Below are positions 9,129 through 19,903 of a stretch of 64,000 nucleotides of DNA, one piece after another (positions within the stretch are counted from its first letter, which is position 1; every line of letters begins with the position of its first letter). Position numbers and translations under genes: made by a program. Origin of the DNA: Takashimella koratensis (Eukaryota; Basidiomycota; Tremellomycetes; Trichosporonales; Tetragoniomycetaceae); the NCBI GenBank assembly GCA_003116875.1, contig BCKT01000006.1, positions 186,001 through 250,000 on the forward strand. The letters are read 5' to 3'. The notes beneath the pieces were generated by a model. The model was not told where the DNA came from, did no database searches, and worked only from the letters and a program-made list of their open reading frames with translations.

Positions 9129-11649
9129 ATGGTACGTGATCCATCCTTGGTGGCGAGGCTGGAAGAGAGTGTGGCAAGTGCCCAGGCGCATGCTGCGGGC
9201 TGCGGAAGAAGGCAGACCGTATCGAAACGCGACGCTGACGCTGTGTCGTGTTTTTCCCCTTCTCACCACCCACCGCCGCTGTTATCAATACCCATCCCAC
9301 TCGATCCGCGCGTTGCGCACACCCCATCGCTATCCAACAGGGTCAAACTCTCTCTGAGCCAGGTGCGTTCTTCTCTCCTCCTACTCCGTCCTTCATTCTC
9401 TCAACCCTTCAACCTTTTCCTCTTCGCGATCGCGTCATTCGGGACAATTGGCTGATCGGCGAAAACCTCATCGTATCCCCCTTTCTCCCATCGTCGTGCT
9501 GGAACGTACTCAAACCCCCTTTCACACCGCCCCCGCCTGCTCGTGTGACCGTGTCCGCCGTATCTCTACTCTCAACCTACCCCTCAAACACACTCACCGC
9601 GCACCCCAACAGTGACGGAGAAGCACACGACCGTCGTCGTGCGTGGGACCAAGTACTGGGTGGGGCTGTCGGACATGCAAGGATGGCGGATAAGTAAGTC
9701 ACCCCCTCATTCCCGACCCCAAGTTGCTGACCTTTCTAGGCATGGAGGACTCTCACTCGGTCCACCTGCTTCTCCCACCGCACGGGTCTCAACCGACCCC
9801 TTCGTCCACTGCGATCCCCGAACAGCCCGCAGGCTCCACCGTAACCAACCACAACGAGGGCGAGGATGGTAACGCCCTCATCGGCGTCTTTGACGGACAC
9901 GGTGGCTCAGCCGTCGCAAAGTACACAGGCACCACTTTACACTCTCGTATCGTCGCCCTCGACTCATATAGTGGGTGGCAACAGAAGCGGAAGAGGAGCG
10001 GGTGCTGGGTTTCGGAAGCTGACGAGTTACAGAGAACGAAAATTACGAACAAGCTCTCACCGAGGCGTTCCTCAAAACTGATGTGGACATTCGAGCAGGT
10101 AAGCGAGGGATGCATACGCAAGGTAGAATGGAACTGACCCAGCGCAGAGCCTAGCTTAGCCAACGACGTGTCTGGCTGCACCGCCGTCGTCGGTCTCATC
10201 ACCAAAGACGGGCGCATCATTGTTGTGAGTAGCTCATCATGGTTGAGGTTTGAGTAGAGCCTGATTCCTACCCTAGGCCAACTCTGGAGACTCGCGTAGC
10301 GTGCTCGGGTACAAGGGCGTAGCCAAGGCCATGTCCAACGACCACAAGCCGACCAACAAAGAGGAGACTGCTCGTATCACCGCTGCTGGTGGCTTTGTCG
10401 AGTTTGGGCGTGTCAACGGTGAGTATTCACTTCAACTGACCAAGCGCCGTGCTGATATTCTCCCAGGCAACCTCGCGCTCTCCCGAGCCATTGGCGACTT
10501 TGAGTTCAAGCAAAACTACTCCCTCCCACCCGAGCAGCAGATCGTCACCGCCGACCCCGAGATCATCTCGCACACCATTGACGGGGAAGAGGAGTTCTTG
10601 GTCCTTGCCTGCGACGGGATTTGGGACTGCTTGACTTCGCAGCAGGTGGTGGACTTTGTTCGTCGTGCCGTTGCGAACGGGGACGAACTTGGCAAGATCT
10701 GCGAGGATATGATGGTCAAGTGTCTCGCGTCGGACTCGGAGACGGGCGGGATCGGGTGCGACAACATGACAGTCGTCGTGGTCGCGCTGTTGAACGGCCG
10801 GACCCCCGACGAGTGGCGAGCGTGGGTCAAGGAGCGCGTTGAGCAGAAGGGTGAGTAAGGCGATTATCATAGTTGCGGTGGGGAACGAAGATTGCGCAGG
10901 ATGTGACCGAGCTGGACTGACGGATTTCTGTAGTTGGCCACGACACCCCCGAGAGCATTCCCGACGTGTTTGCTAGCAACCCGGCGGCTCCACGTATGGG
11001 TGGGTTCGCAGGCGGCCTCACCGGCGCTGGCTTCCGAGTTTCGGGCGCCGCGGGTCTCGCGAACATTGCTAGCATCCTCGGCGCGTCCGGCATCAGTTTC
11101 CGCAACGTCGACGAGATGGACGATGATGACGAGCTTCACATTATCGGGGACGATGAGCTGCGGTCGTCATCGACTGAGGGAGGGTCGGAGGCTTCCGAGG
11201 GCGCGTCGATTGAGTATGTCGACGACCAGGGAATCAAGGGGGAGACCAAGCCCGTGGACGTGACGGACAAGCTGGTGAGCTGGAGTCGATGCTTTAGTCT
11301 GGGCTATCATTATGGAGATGGTACTGATTATCTGTCCAAGCTCAACGCCGAGACAAAGAGCGCATCTGTCCAGCTCGTTGACGACGACGGTGACTCGCAC
11401 ATGGATTCGGACGACGAGTCGGACACCACTACGACCGACGCCGCTCCCGCGGCCGGTTCCGCGATCCCACCCTCGTTCTCGTCCATCGGTTCCCCGCAGG
11501 TTCCTACCCCCGAGTCGCTGCAGGCCGACAAGGCGGGCGCAAAAGCTGCGGTCCCCGAGCAACTCAAGTCGGAACCTTCAGGCGACGCGTACCCTGCCGT
11601 CGCCAAGGCCGAGGGCTTGATGGACACCAGCGAGACTCCGTTGAAGTAG
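9129..11649 (+). CDS. PTC2: Protein phosphatase 2C (Ptc2/Ptc3 type)
   Basis: Ten coding exons: 9129-9131, 9341-9362, 9613-9693, 9740-9970, 10033-10098, 10148-10224, 10277-10418, 10467-10850, 10934-11274 and 11341-11649. They sum to 1656 nt (551 residues). The start reads MGQTLSEPVTEKHT, the classic Ptc2/3 N-terminus, and exists only if the ATG is spliced to 9341. PP2C motifs appear in order: GWRISMEDSH (first metal-binding acidic residue), FDGHGG (metal site), SGCTAVV, ANSGDSR, ALSRAIGDFEF, VLACDGIWD and CDNMTVVVV. It is a metal-dependent Ser/Thr phosphatase; yeast orthologues switch off stress MAPK and DNA-damage signalling. The roughly 190-residue C-terminal tail is Asp/Ser/Ala-rich and low-complexity (MDDDDELHIIGDDEL), typical of this subgroup. 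Confidence 0.95.
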
Positions 11650-12350
11650 GGTGAGGACAAGAATAGAGGAGGAGGAAAGGAGAGGGAGAGGGGTGTAGAT
11701 TGTTGGAAAAGTTTTAAAGGTTCGAATCAACTCGGTTTCGTTTCTCCACCTTCATCGTCATTTTAGTCTTTCCTGTTTCGATTGGTTTCTCACGACACGC
11801 GGTTCGGTTCATGGAGGGGGAAAGAAAAGCAGAATATACCTCAGATACCCCGGACGACTCGACTGGATATTCGACGTCGATTTTCTTTGCCGATACTCGA
11901 TCAACCGGTGTCAATTCGACGTCGTCGACTTTTGTCCATTCGGCCGCTTGTTTTTGTGTTGGGCCGAAACTCAACCCCCCCGTCCCCCTTCCCTCTCGAC
12001 TCTCTTTCTTCGCTCGAATTGACTCTCGACTCGTCATACATGCCGTTTAAACTCAACAATCAACCATAAACCCGAGGTTTTGTTTCTCATTACGTTATGC
12101 GGATTAAGGATCACCACCACCAAGATTGGGAAAAGACCAAAAAAAAAAAGAAAAAGAAGAAAAGAAAAGAAATTTCAAGCAGAGCAGCAGAGCAAAGAAA
12201 AGACACACCCACATGTACCACTCATTTCTGGACCATCTACCTACCTCTCACCTCTTACTCCTTACCTTCTCTCGGCCTCGGTCATCTTCACAACTTGTTC
12301 ATCCACTTCTACCCACTTGGTACAGACACAAGACAGACAGCAGACGCAGT

Positions 12351-12351
12351 C

Positions 12352-12391
<40 letters not shown>
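12351..12391. repeat. CAGA/AGAC tetranucleotide repeat
   Basis: About ten uninterrupted copies of CAGA in the 5' region of the acyl-CoA synthetase gene, with looser CAGA units just upstream. Confidence 0.95.
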
Positions 12392-12392
<1 letters not shown>

Positions 12393-12587
12393 TGTAATTC
12401 GTATTTGCCATTTGCCATTTGCCATTAGGGCCCAGAGAGCACTCAGGGTTTGTTGCACGATGGGGGGTTGGGGTCGAGGTCAGGTGGTCGGTTAGAGGCT
12501 CCTTGTTTTCCGGAGACTACTGCACTGACTACTCACCCTGGGCCCAGCTGACCCCTTCCCCCGCCCACGCATACACTGCTCCAACCG

Positions 12588-12588
<1 letters not shown>

Positions 12589-12625
<37 letters not shown>
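12589..12625. repeat. CA dinucleotide microsatellite upstream of the acyl-CoA synthetase gene
   Basis: About eighteen CA units ending 97 nt before the ATG at 12722, probably in the 5' untranslated region. Confidence 0.95.
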
Positions 12626-12627
<2 letters not shown>

Positions 12628-12721
12628 ATGCACTCTTCCTCTCTTCATCCTTTACTCTTTCCCTCCTCCTCCATCCACTCATTCATCCACTCACCACTAC
12701 CAGTCTCAACTCACAGTCACC

Positions 12722-15700
12722 ATGCCTATCATCCCTTATCCCAAGGGTATCGACCTCAACGTTCAGAGCGTGGTACGTTTATATCCCCGTGTGGTCTCTT
12801 CTCCTTATCCTCCCCTCTCTCAACTCACATTCCTCCCTTCTCCCTTCTCCCTTCTCCCTTCTCCCTTCTCCCTTCTCCCTTCTCCCTTCTCCCTTCTCCC
12901 TTCTCCCCTCTCGTTCTTCCCCCTCTCGCTCTTCCCCCTCTCCCCGCCTCCCGTCTACACATGCATCCACTCCGCCTCACTCGCACAGACACCATCTATA
13001 GCTTCATCCCCGTTTCACTTTCTACAAGTCTCCATAACTCCCAGCTGACAAGACTCAGGAGGTACCCGGTACACGCGTCGAGGGGCGAAGCGGTACGTCC
13101 ACACCCAAACCCGCATCCCTCTCCTTGGTCAATAACCAGGACTATCACCAGACACAACCCCTACACAGTCTCCCTACTCCACCTCCATTCCCTGCCTGCT
13201 TTCCCCACCCCTGGCAAAACGAATGCTGACACCGTCCCTCTTTGCTCCATCCAGCCGCGTACAAGAACGGTAAGCCCGTCAAATCCACTCTCACCTCATC
13301 ACCTCATCCTACACCTGGACTTGACATCCTGCATATGTGAGATCGCTAATATCGTGTTCAGCGTACTGGCCTCACTCGAGATTGAGTATCGACGAGAAGG
13401 GCGTGCTCGAGCCACGCACCTTGTTCGAGCTGTTCGAGCAGTGTGAGTAGACCTTTGTTCCCCCTTTCCCTTTTCCTCATTGCCTTTGCCGTGATCGCCC
13501 AAGTTGTGTGTACATGTGTTACACCCCGTTGCACCGCGTTGCCTTACGCCCTACCCCGTTTTCCTTGACATTGTAAACTCCCCATCCGCTGACGCTTCAC
13601 TTCCCCTCCCCTTCCCCCTCACCCTCCCTTCCCACTCCTAGCTGTCGCGAGGCACCCACACCAGGCCTTGTTCCTCCGCCGTCCCGTGATCCCCGCCGCC
13701 CCTCCTGCGCTCGATACCAACCCCACCTACGGGACGACTCTCGTCCCTACCTCCTACGTTACCGTTCAACGCCGGCGCACGGCCCTCGGCTCCGCCCTTC
13801 TCTCTCTCGAACGCCTCGGCCGTCTTCGTGACCCAAAAATCGACCCCAAAGCCCAGTCCCCACCCGAAATCACACATGAGGGTCTACCAGAGTTTGGGAG
13901 TGAGAATAGGAAGAAAGCCGGAGCGAGGAGAGGTTGGGCCGTAGGTGTTTGGAGTAAAAATAGGGAAGAATGGCAGGTCGTGGATTTGGCTTGTCAGGCC
14001 TATGGTCTGGTGGGCGTGAGCTTGTACGAGACCCTCGGGCCCAACGTCGCCCAGTACATGTGAGTAGCGTTGACCATCGACATCCTTCACTTTTCTACCC
14101 CTTCCCATCCAGTTCTTCTAGTTAGGTACAAGGTGGCGACCTTCCCCTCCCTCTTATCCCGTCTTCGGTCACACCGCGAGCATCACTGACGAGTCCAGCA
14201 CCAACCACTGCCCGCTATCAATCATCTTCGCGTCATCGAACCATTTGGCCGACCTGCTCCGGATGGCACCGCACTGCCCCGCCCTTCGCGCGATCGTCAC
14301 CATGGACACCCTGTCCCGAGCCGAGCGCGACGTCCTCACCCAATGGGCAGGGACACTTGGACTCCTCCTCCTTGACATGGACGAGCTCGAGAGGTGGGGC
14401 AAGGAAGATGGGATATACTGCGAACCCGGTCCCGTCAAGGGTGATGAGAATGAGTTTGATATGGATAGGAATAGGATCGTTACGATCAGTTATACGAGTG
14501 GGACGACTGGTGAGTTTTGGATGTGGGCGAGGTCTCGGTGACTATGACGGGAGATGCGGGGAGAGAAGGGGGAAGGGGAAAGAGGGTGGCTGGGTGTAGG
14601 ACAAGGCTGACAATACACAGGCGACCCCAAGGGTGTCGTTCTAACCAACTGGAACCTCACCTCGGCGGTCATCTCCAACTCACTCGGAGGGTCAGATGAT
14701 CTCCCAACCAAAGACTGGCGCTTCCTATCTTACCTCCCCCTAAGCCATATGTGAGTGACCACATAACTATGAGCAGCTTATATGGAATGTGAGAGCTGAC
14801 GTACCGCAGCTACGAAGTGAGTCTAGACTGAAGTGGTGGAGTAGACACAAGGCGCGTAAAGTACTGACCCAGGTTCCCGTAGCGGTTCCTCCAAATCCTC
14901 GTGATTTATGGAGACGGAACGATCGCGATGACTACTGGAGATACGACCAAACTGCTCGAAGATGCTCAGTTGATCAAGCCTGATTTCATGGCTGGTGTTC
15001 CACGTGTCTACAACCGGTGAGTCACGAGGTGATTCCCTTCGCTGCCGCTCTCTCTCTCTTTCTCGCTTCCTTCGCACACTTACTTGACTACGGCCAATTT
15101 GCTAATCCTTGCCAGCATCAATGCCGCCGTCAAGACCCAGATGGACACCCCGGGCCTCAAAGGTGCCCTCCTTCGTCAAGCGATCAACACCAAACTCGCC
15201 AACTGGCGTCAACACGGTCAAATCAGACACCGAGTCTACGATGCTCTCGTCTTCCGTAAGATTCGAAACCTGTTGGGTGGGAAATTGGCGTACATCTCGT
15301 CAGGTGCAGCACCACTTTCAGCGGAAGTTCATGAGATGCTCAAGATTTGTTTCAGCTGCGATGTGGTACAGGGCGTGAGTGAATTGAAGGGGTTGGAGCG
15401 GTGGGATTGGCTGACAGTTTGGGTTTCGGATACAGTTTGGAATGACAGAGGTGAGTTGAGGACTTGGTCGAATGGTCGATGGGAGAGACTTGGTTGAAGA
15501 ATACTGAGCTGATCGTTTTGCTTCGCCCCACATAGACGATTGGGACTTGTACTAAAGGGTAAGCCAGTGGTCAGAAATGGCCATGAGTAGCGGCAAAGTC
15601 TAGTGGTCGACAATGAGGTATGTCTTACTGACGACGTGATCAGTATCCCGTTCGACGTTGGAGCGACTGGAACTTGTGGCCAGATTCAACCTTGTAACGA

Positions 15701-16972
15701 GGTTCAGCTGGCCGATGTTGCCGAGATGGGGGTGAGTCGGTGTACTGCTCATCATATGTCACAAGAGAAAGGGATCAGGGGCGTCGCTGACTTGGCTTCA
15801 GTACACGAGCAAAGATTTGCCCAACCCGCGCGGAGAGTGAGTAGGCAAACCGTTCAAGGAAAATGAAAATAGCCAGATACTGATGCTTGTGGTTGTGGCT
15901 ACGTGGTTCACAGGGTTTTGTTGAGGGGGAGCAATATCTCGCATGGGTATTTGCACGATAAAGAGAACACTGCCAAGGCGATTGGCAAAGACGGCTGGAT
16001 GCGAACTGGCGAGTGAGTCTAGTCTACCACGTGGCGAAGGGAGAAACACAGCGAATTGCGGATAGGGAGAGAAAGAGAAAGAGAAAGAGAAAAGATCTGA
16101 TGGTCTGGTGAAAAATTTGGTCTTGATTGCTAATGCGTTTGACTTGAACTTCAGTATCGGCGAGATTGATAGTGTCGGGCGATTGAAGATCATCGACCGA
16201 GTCAAGAATGTCGTCAAGCTCAGTCAAGGGTGAGTCGGATAGCTGCAATTAGACCGGACCAAGAGGTTCTAAACTAATTCATAAACTCTTCACTTTCACC
16301 TTCGCAGTGAATACGTGGCCCTTGAGAAGCTTGAAGGGATGTACGCTCTTGATCCACTTTTCGCAACCCTACTAGTCCATGGCGACTCCCTTCGGTCTTC
16401 CTTGGTCGCCATCGCCGTCCTCGATCCAGCCCTCGCTGCGAAACTAGTCACAGAGGTATTGGGGAAGAACGTCTCAGCCGACGACGTCGCGGGGCTAGAG
16501 GGTGCGGTAAAGGATAAGAGAGTGAGAAAGAAGGTCGTTGAGAGTTTGGCAAAAGTAGCAAAAGGGCATAAATTGAATGGGTAAGTTGGAAGAGTTGAAA
16601 GAGTTGGGTAGTACGAAGCCGGGAAGGGGAAAAACGGGTCAAGTATGTTTACTGATCATGGTTTACTTTACAGGTTTGAAATGATCAAAGGCGTTCATCT
16701 GACTCTGCGTCCATTCGACGAAGACTTGCTCACTCCGACATTCAAGGTCAAACGGTGAGTCGTAGCACCATCATCCCTAAACCTATCTTCTCTGTCTCTC
16801 TCTCCCCCTCTCTCTCTCTCCACGTCCAAAAGATACGTTTTCGTGACAAAAATGATGAAGTTAAGAACTAACGAATGGGACCAGGAACATTGCCGCCAAG
16901 CGGTTCAAGGAAGAGATTGATGGTGTCTACGAAGAGATTGAAAAGGGAGGCGACGCCGCTGCCAAACTGTGA
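12722..16972 (+). CDS. FAA2: Long-chain fatty acyl-CoA synthetase, peroxisomal type
   Basis: Nineteen exons sum to 2223 nt (740 residues). Exons: 12722-12772, 13053-13092, 13255-13269, 13362-13442, 13642-14059, 14199-14509, 14621-14750, 14810-14816, 14883-15016, 15116-15374, 15436-15450, 15536-15558, 15644-15731, 15802-15836, 15914-16012, 16155-16229, 16308-16580, 16674-16754, 16885-16972. It activates fatty acids to acyl-CoA with ATP. Adenylate-forming motifs in order: ISYTSGTTGDPKGVVLTNW (P-loop, split between exons), FLSYLPLSHIYERF, GVPRVYNRI, ISSGAAPLS, FGMTETIGTCTKG, GWMRTGDIGEID and LKIIDRVKNVVKLSQGEYV. The last three residues are AKL, a canonical PTS1, pointing to peroxisomes and fatty-acid breakdown. 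The 7-nt exon 8 and 15-nt exon 11 are needed to keep frame and restore conserved motifs. The FAA2 symbol rests on the PTS1 and family. Confidence 0.93.
12837..12908 (+). repeat. TTCTCCC 7-nt minisatellite in intron 1 of the acyl-CoA synthetase gene
   Basis: About ten near-perfect copies of TTCTCCC lie in the 280-nt first intron. The sense strand is wholly pyrimidine. Confidence 0.95.
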
Positions 16973-17703
16973 AGGTGAAGGTGGTTTAATCTTCACCTGC
17001 TCCCTTCGATCCGTCCCTATCTATCACCACAGCGTGTATCTACCACCGTAACTCAACCATCTCAGAACCCAACTGAAAGGGAGTCTCAAAAAAAAAAAAA
17101 AAAAAAAACGAACAAAAATTGTAAATTTGTAAACCGTGACGTGACCTCCTCCTCCTCCTCCTTGTCCTTTAAACAAAATCTACAAAGAGAAAAAAAAGAG
17201 ATTGTGAACATCAGAACTTGGCGTTTGTTGCTTGCTTGTAAGATGATTGAGATTTGGTATGTCATCAGGTATGCGAAGATGTATGGTGCGATTCGCGAAG
17301 CGTTATATGCGTTGTTACAGAGAGGTATATGCGCAGAAAGAAAGAAAGGTTAGGGGAAAGGTATGTGAATTTGTTTCGTGACTTCGCTTCTTTTTGAAGT
17401 CGGTCTTGACGTCGCTCGTTCATGACCCTCTTTCTTCTCTGACTGTATGTCCCATAGCCCGTTCCTCTCGACTCTTGAGAAATGAGTGTAAGGAATCCCT
17501 TTGTCTATCAACTTGTAGCCTTCTCCTCGCATCTCTTGCCGATTCGTTACTCTCTCTCTGTCGCTCTCGTCCCTCTCGTCGCTCGCGTCTGTGAGCGGAA
17601 AACAAGTGAACGAGTTTATCCGATGAATCGAAAGTTTGCACTTTGGATCCCGTACTGCCCCCCAACGTCAGCGTAGATCCTTGGGTCTCAAACCAAGTTT
17701 TTC
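16973..17703. other. Intergenic region between convergent FAA2 and NXT1 genes
   Basis: Contains a run of about 20 A (17089-17108) in the likely 3' region of FAA2. The remaining open frames look non-coding. Confidence 0.6.
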
Positions 17704-19153
17704 TCAGTCTTCCCAAAGGTCTTCAATCTCCAGGTTGATGTGAGGTCCAACCTCGTCTTCTTCCTCCACCTTGCAGATGCCCCTCTCCCGCTGGCCCTAA
17801 ATTGTCCACATCCTCCACGTCGTCCACGTCCTCCTCTTCTTACTACGCCCTCGACTCGATCGAGAGACATTGAACACTCGACTCGAGCCTCGCCTGACGT
17901 CGTCGAGGCTGGCGGAGGCACTGAGGCACTCACCATAGGTTGCATCCCTTCTCTCCCAGCCGCCGCACGCAAGACGAACACCTCGACAAACTTCCGAGGA
18001 CTCTCGTCGGGCGTTGGTTCGCCAGTGGGCGCAAGTGCAACTGCGGGTCCATGCAAGACTGAGCCAGTGATAGTTGCGAGAATGTCAGGGGTAGGGGACG
18101 CAGGGTCGGGTGCTGCTTGTGTTAGTTCCGAACAAAGTGAAGAGCTGGTTTGTAAAGCAAGAACGAGGACGGAGGGAGGAGAGAGGCGGTGATCGAGAGA
18201 GGGTGAGAGGGTGAGAGGGTGAGAGGGTGAGAGGGTGAGAGGGTGAGAGGGTGAGAGGGTGAGAGGGTGAGAGGGTGAGAGGGTGAGAGTAGACCCAAGT
18301 GCGAGAGTGTGCAAGCTCGCAAACGAGAGAAAGTCCGAGTAGACGCAAGCGTGTAAGTGCAAAGATTGCAGAATAGTGGCGACATGTGATTCACGCCGTG
18401 GTAAGGAAAAAGGAAGAGGTACTCAACATACGAGATTCAAAGGTCCAAGTCACGGTTAGACTCACCGGGGATAGGATGACAATCGAGTGTTTGAAGATCG
18501 TGTCGACTGATAGGCATGGCTTCGATCCATGCCCTCAAGGCGTCGGATGTGGGCGCTATGGGAGTTCCGTTCCAGATGATCTTGGCGCCCGGGAGGTAGA
18601 GTTGGGGTACGTCCTGTCTCGGCGAAAGGGCAAATGAAGGAGAGGAAGAAGATATGAGGAGGTCGAAGTAAGGAGGAGGTGGGAAGAGGTGGAAATGATG
18701 AGAGGAAGAGGTGGAAATAAGGATGTTATTCAAGGGAAGGGGAAAGTCAGCGGTCGAACGGGAGAGAACAGAGAAGGGAGTTGTTCAATGTCCGCAGGAT
18801 TGGAACATTCCTCCCTTCTGTGAATTCCCAGAGATAAGGAGAAAGAGAGAGAGAGAAAGATGGAGTAGAGGCAGAGGCAAGAGGGGGATGCAGGACAACA
18901 CGACGTACCGTAGCTCTCCGACTAGGTTCGTCCAGGGCCTCGTAGTAGATCTGGGCAAAAGCAATGGCGCCGTGAGATACTGCGTCGATGGTGGATGCTG
19001 GCCAAGGGGTGGAAGATCCAGTAGCGGCGGCAGGGAGAGAAGGTGCGGTGCTAAAGTCCGTCAGTATGGGTAGAGTGGCATGGATATGTGGATGTGCGGA
19101 AGAGAGGAGAGAGGATAGAGGATAGGCGGTAGGCGGTGGACTTACGTTGCCAT
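17704..19153 (-). CDS. NXT1: NTF2-related mRNA export factor (NXT1 / p15)
   Basis: Five exons, 19146-19153, 18909-19050, 18466-18613, 17934-18115 and 17704-17796, total 573 nt (190 residues). The start MATTAPSL uses an 8-nt coding exon. Core blocks match p15/NXT: IDAVSHGAIAFAQIYYEALD, LYLPGAKIIWNGTPI, DALRAWIEAMPIS and TLDCHPIP (vertebrate counterparts LVWNGN, FFEMLPSS and VDCQPV), then ILATITGSVLHGP and FVEVFVLRAAAG. NXT1 binds the large Mex67/NXF1 export receptor at nuclear pores. Two oddities: an insert of about 20 residues between the last two strands (VALAPTGEPTPDESP), and an acidic last exon (VEEEDEVGPHINLEIEDLWE) instead of the usual FRF-type final strand. The acceptor of the last exon could also be the CAAG nine codons downstream, which keeps the same frame. 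Intron 3 holds a minisatellite. Confidence 0.82.
18198..18288 (-). repeat. 8-nt minisatellite (GAGAGGGT plus strand) in intron 3 of NXT1
   Basis: Eleven or so perfect copies of GAGAGGGT on the plus strand, so the transcript sense strand reads the pyrimidine-rich ACCCTCTC. It lies within the 18116-18465 intron. Confidence 0.95.
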
Positions 19154-19903
19154 GATGAATGAGATGGAGAACAAGGCTGAACACAGGGAGAGGTGGATCC
19201 GATTCCTGGAGAGGGGTGAAAAAGCGGTACGTGGGACGAGAGATGGGAGTGGAAAGTGCGCGAGAAAGATGGACAATGTGGTCCGAGGTGAAAGGAGATG
19301 GTTGGAGCTGAGATGAGATAGGCTGGGCCGTGGGTTGTAAACTGGACAATGGACAGTTGACGGAGGACAAAGAAAGTCAGATGAGTGATTTTGTGTTTGG
19401 TTGGTGATTGGTTTGAATCAATCTCATTTGGGTGGCAAATCGCAACGGATTGTATTTCTACACGTATACATTTTCATAGTTCCTCCTCGGTATCTCATCA
19501 TCCACTACGGCTGGGGACTCTCAACTCATGCACAACGTTCACATATCTCCATATCTCCATGTAGCCCCGATGCTGATCGCTGACTCTGACTCCCGACACG
19601 CATATCTACCCTACGCAGTGGAAAGACTAAAAGAGAGGTCAAGGTACGGGACAATCGAGTGGAGATGTGGAGTGTAGGCGTCGGTGTCGGTGTAGGTGTC
19701 GCGATGGTGAAAGGAGCAGCACAACGGGAGCGAAAGGGGGGAAATCAATGTGGAATGAGAAAGGGAGAAGAGGTAAGAGGATGGGAGCACATCAATGAGA
19801 ATCGAGGAGGAGACGAGACGAGACGTGGGGGACACTAAAGGACATGAGGTGACGTGTGATGCCGCAAAAACAGGGCGGTTTTGAGCTCGGTAACATGTCG
19901 CAA
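19154..19903. other. Region upstream of NXT1 and downstream of SUMO
   Basis: An open frame (minus, 19370 to 18747) runs through the NXT1 start, but only its NXT1 exon part is supported. No other gene is visible. Confidence 0.5.

Larger units (their letters stand above)
11650..12721. other. Intergenic region with microsatellites upstream of the acyl-CoA synthetase gene
   Basis: Contains the PP2C 3' region, an A-rich tract at about 12140-12175, an AGAC repeat and a CA repeat. No exon is supported. Confidence 0.6.

Noticed and set aside
8483..9357. Long overlapping plus-strand open frames rich in His/Pro/Ser/Thr
   Set aside because: They are translations of CA repeats and C/T-rich leader, with no family motif, and they overlap the spliced PP2C start.
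12419..13446. Open frames of 209 and 272 codons over the start of the acyl-CoA synthetase gene
   Set aside because: They cross the TTCTCCC array and known introns; the spliced synthetase frame explains the region.
17688..18394. Minus-strand frames with SPSHPLTL repeats
   Set aside because: This is the 8-nt minisatellite read in three frames inside an NXT1 intron, not a repeat protein.
18747..19370. A 207-codon frame beginning upstream of NXT1
   Set aside because: The part before 19153 has no NXT similarity, and a better start (MATTAPSL) with a good donor exists inside it.
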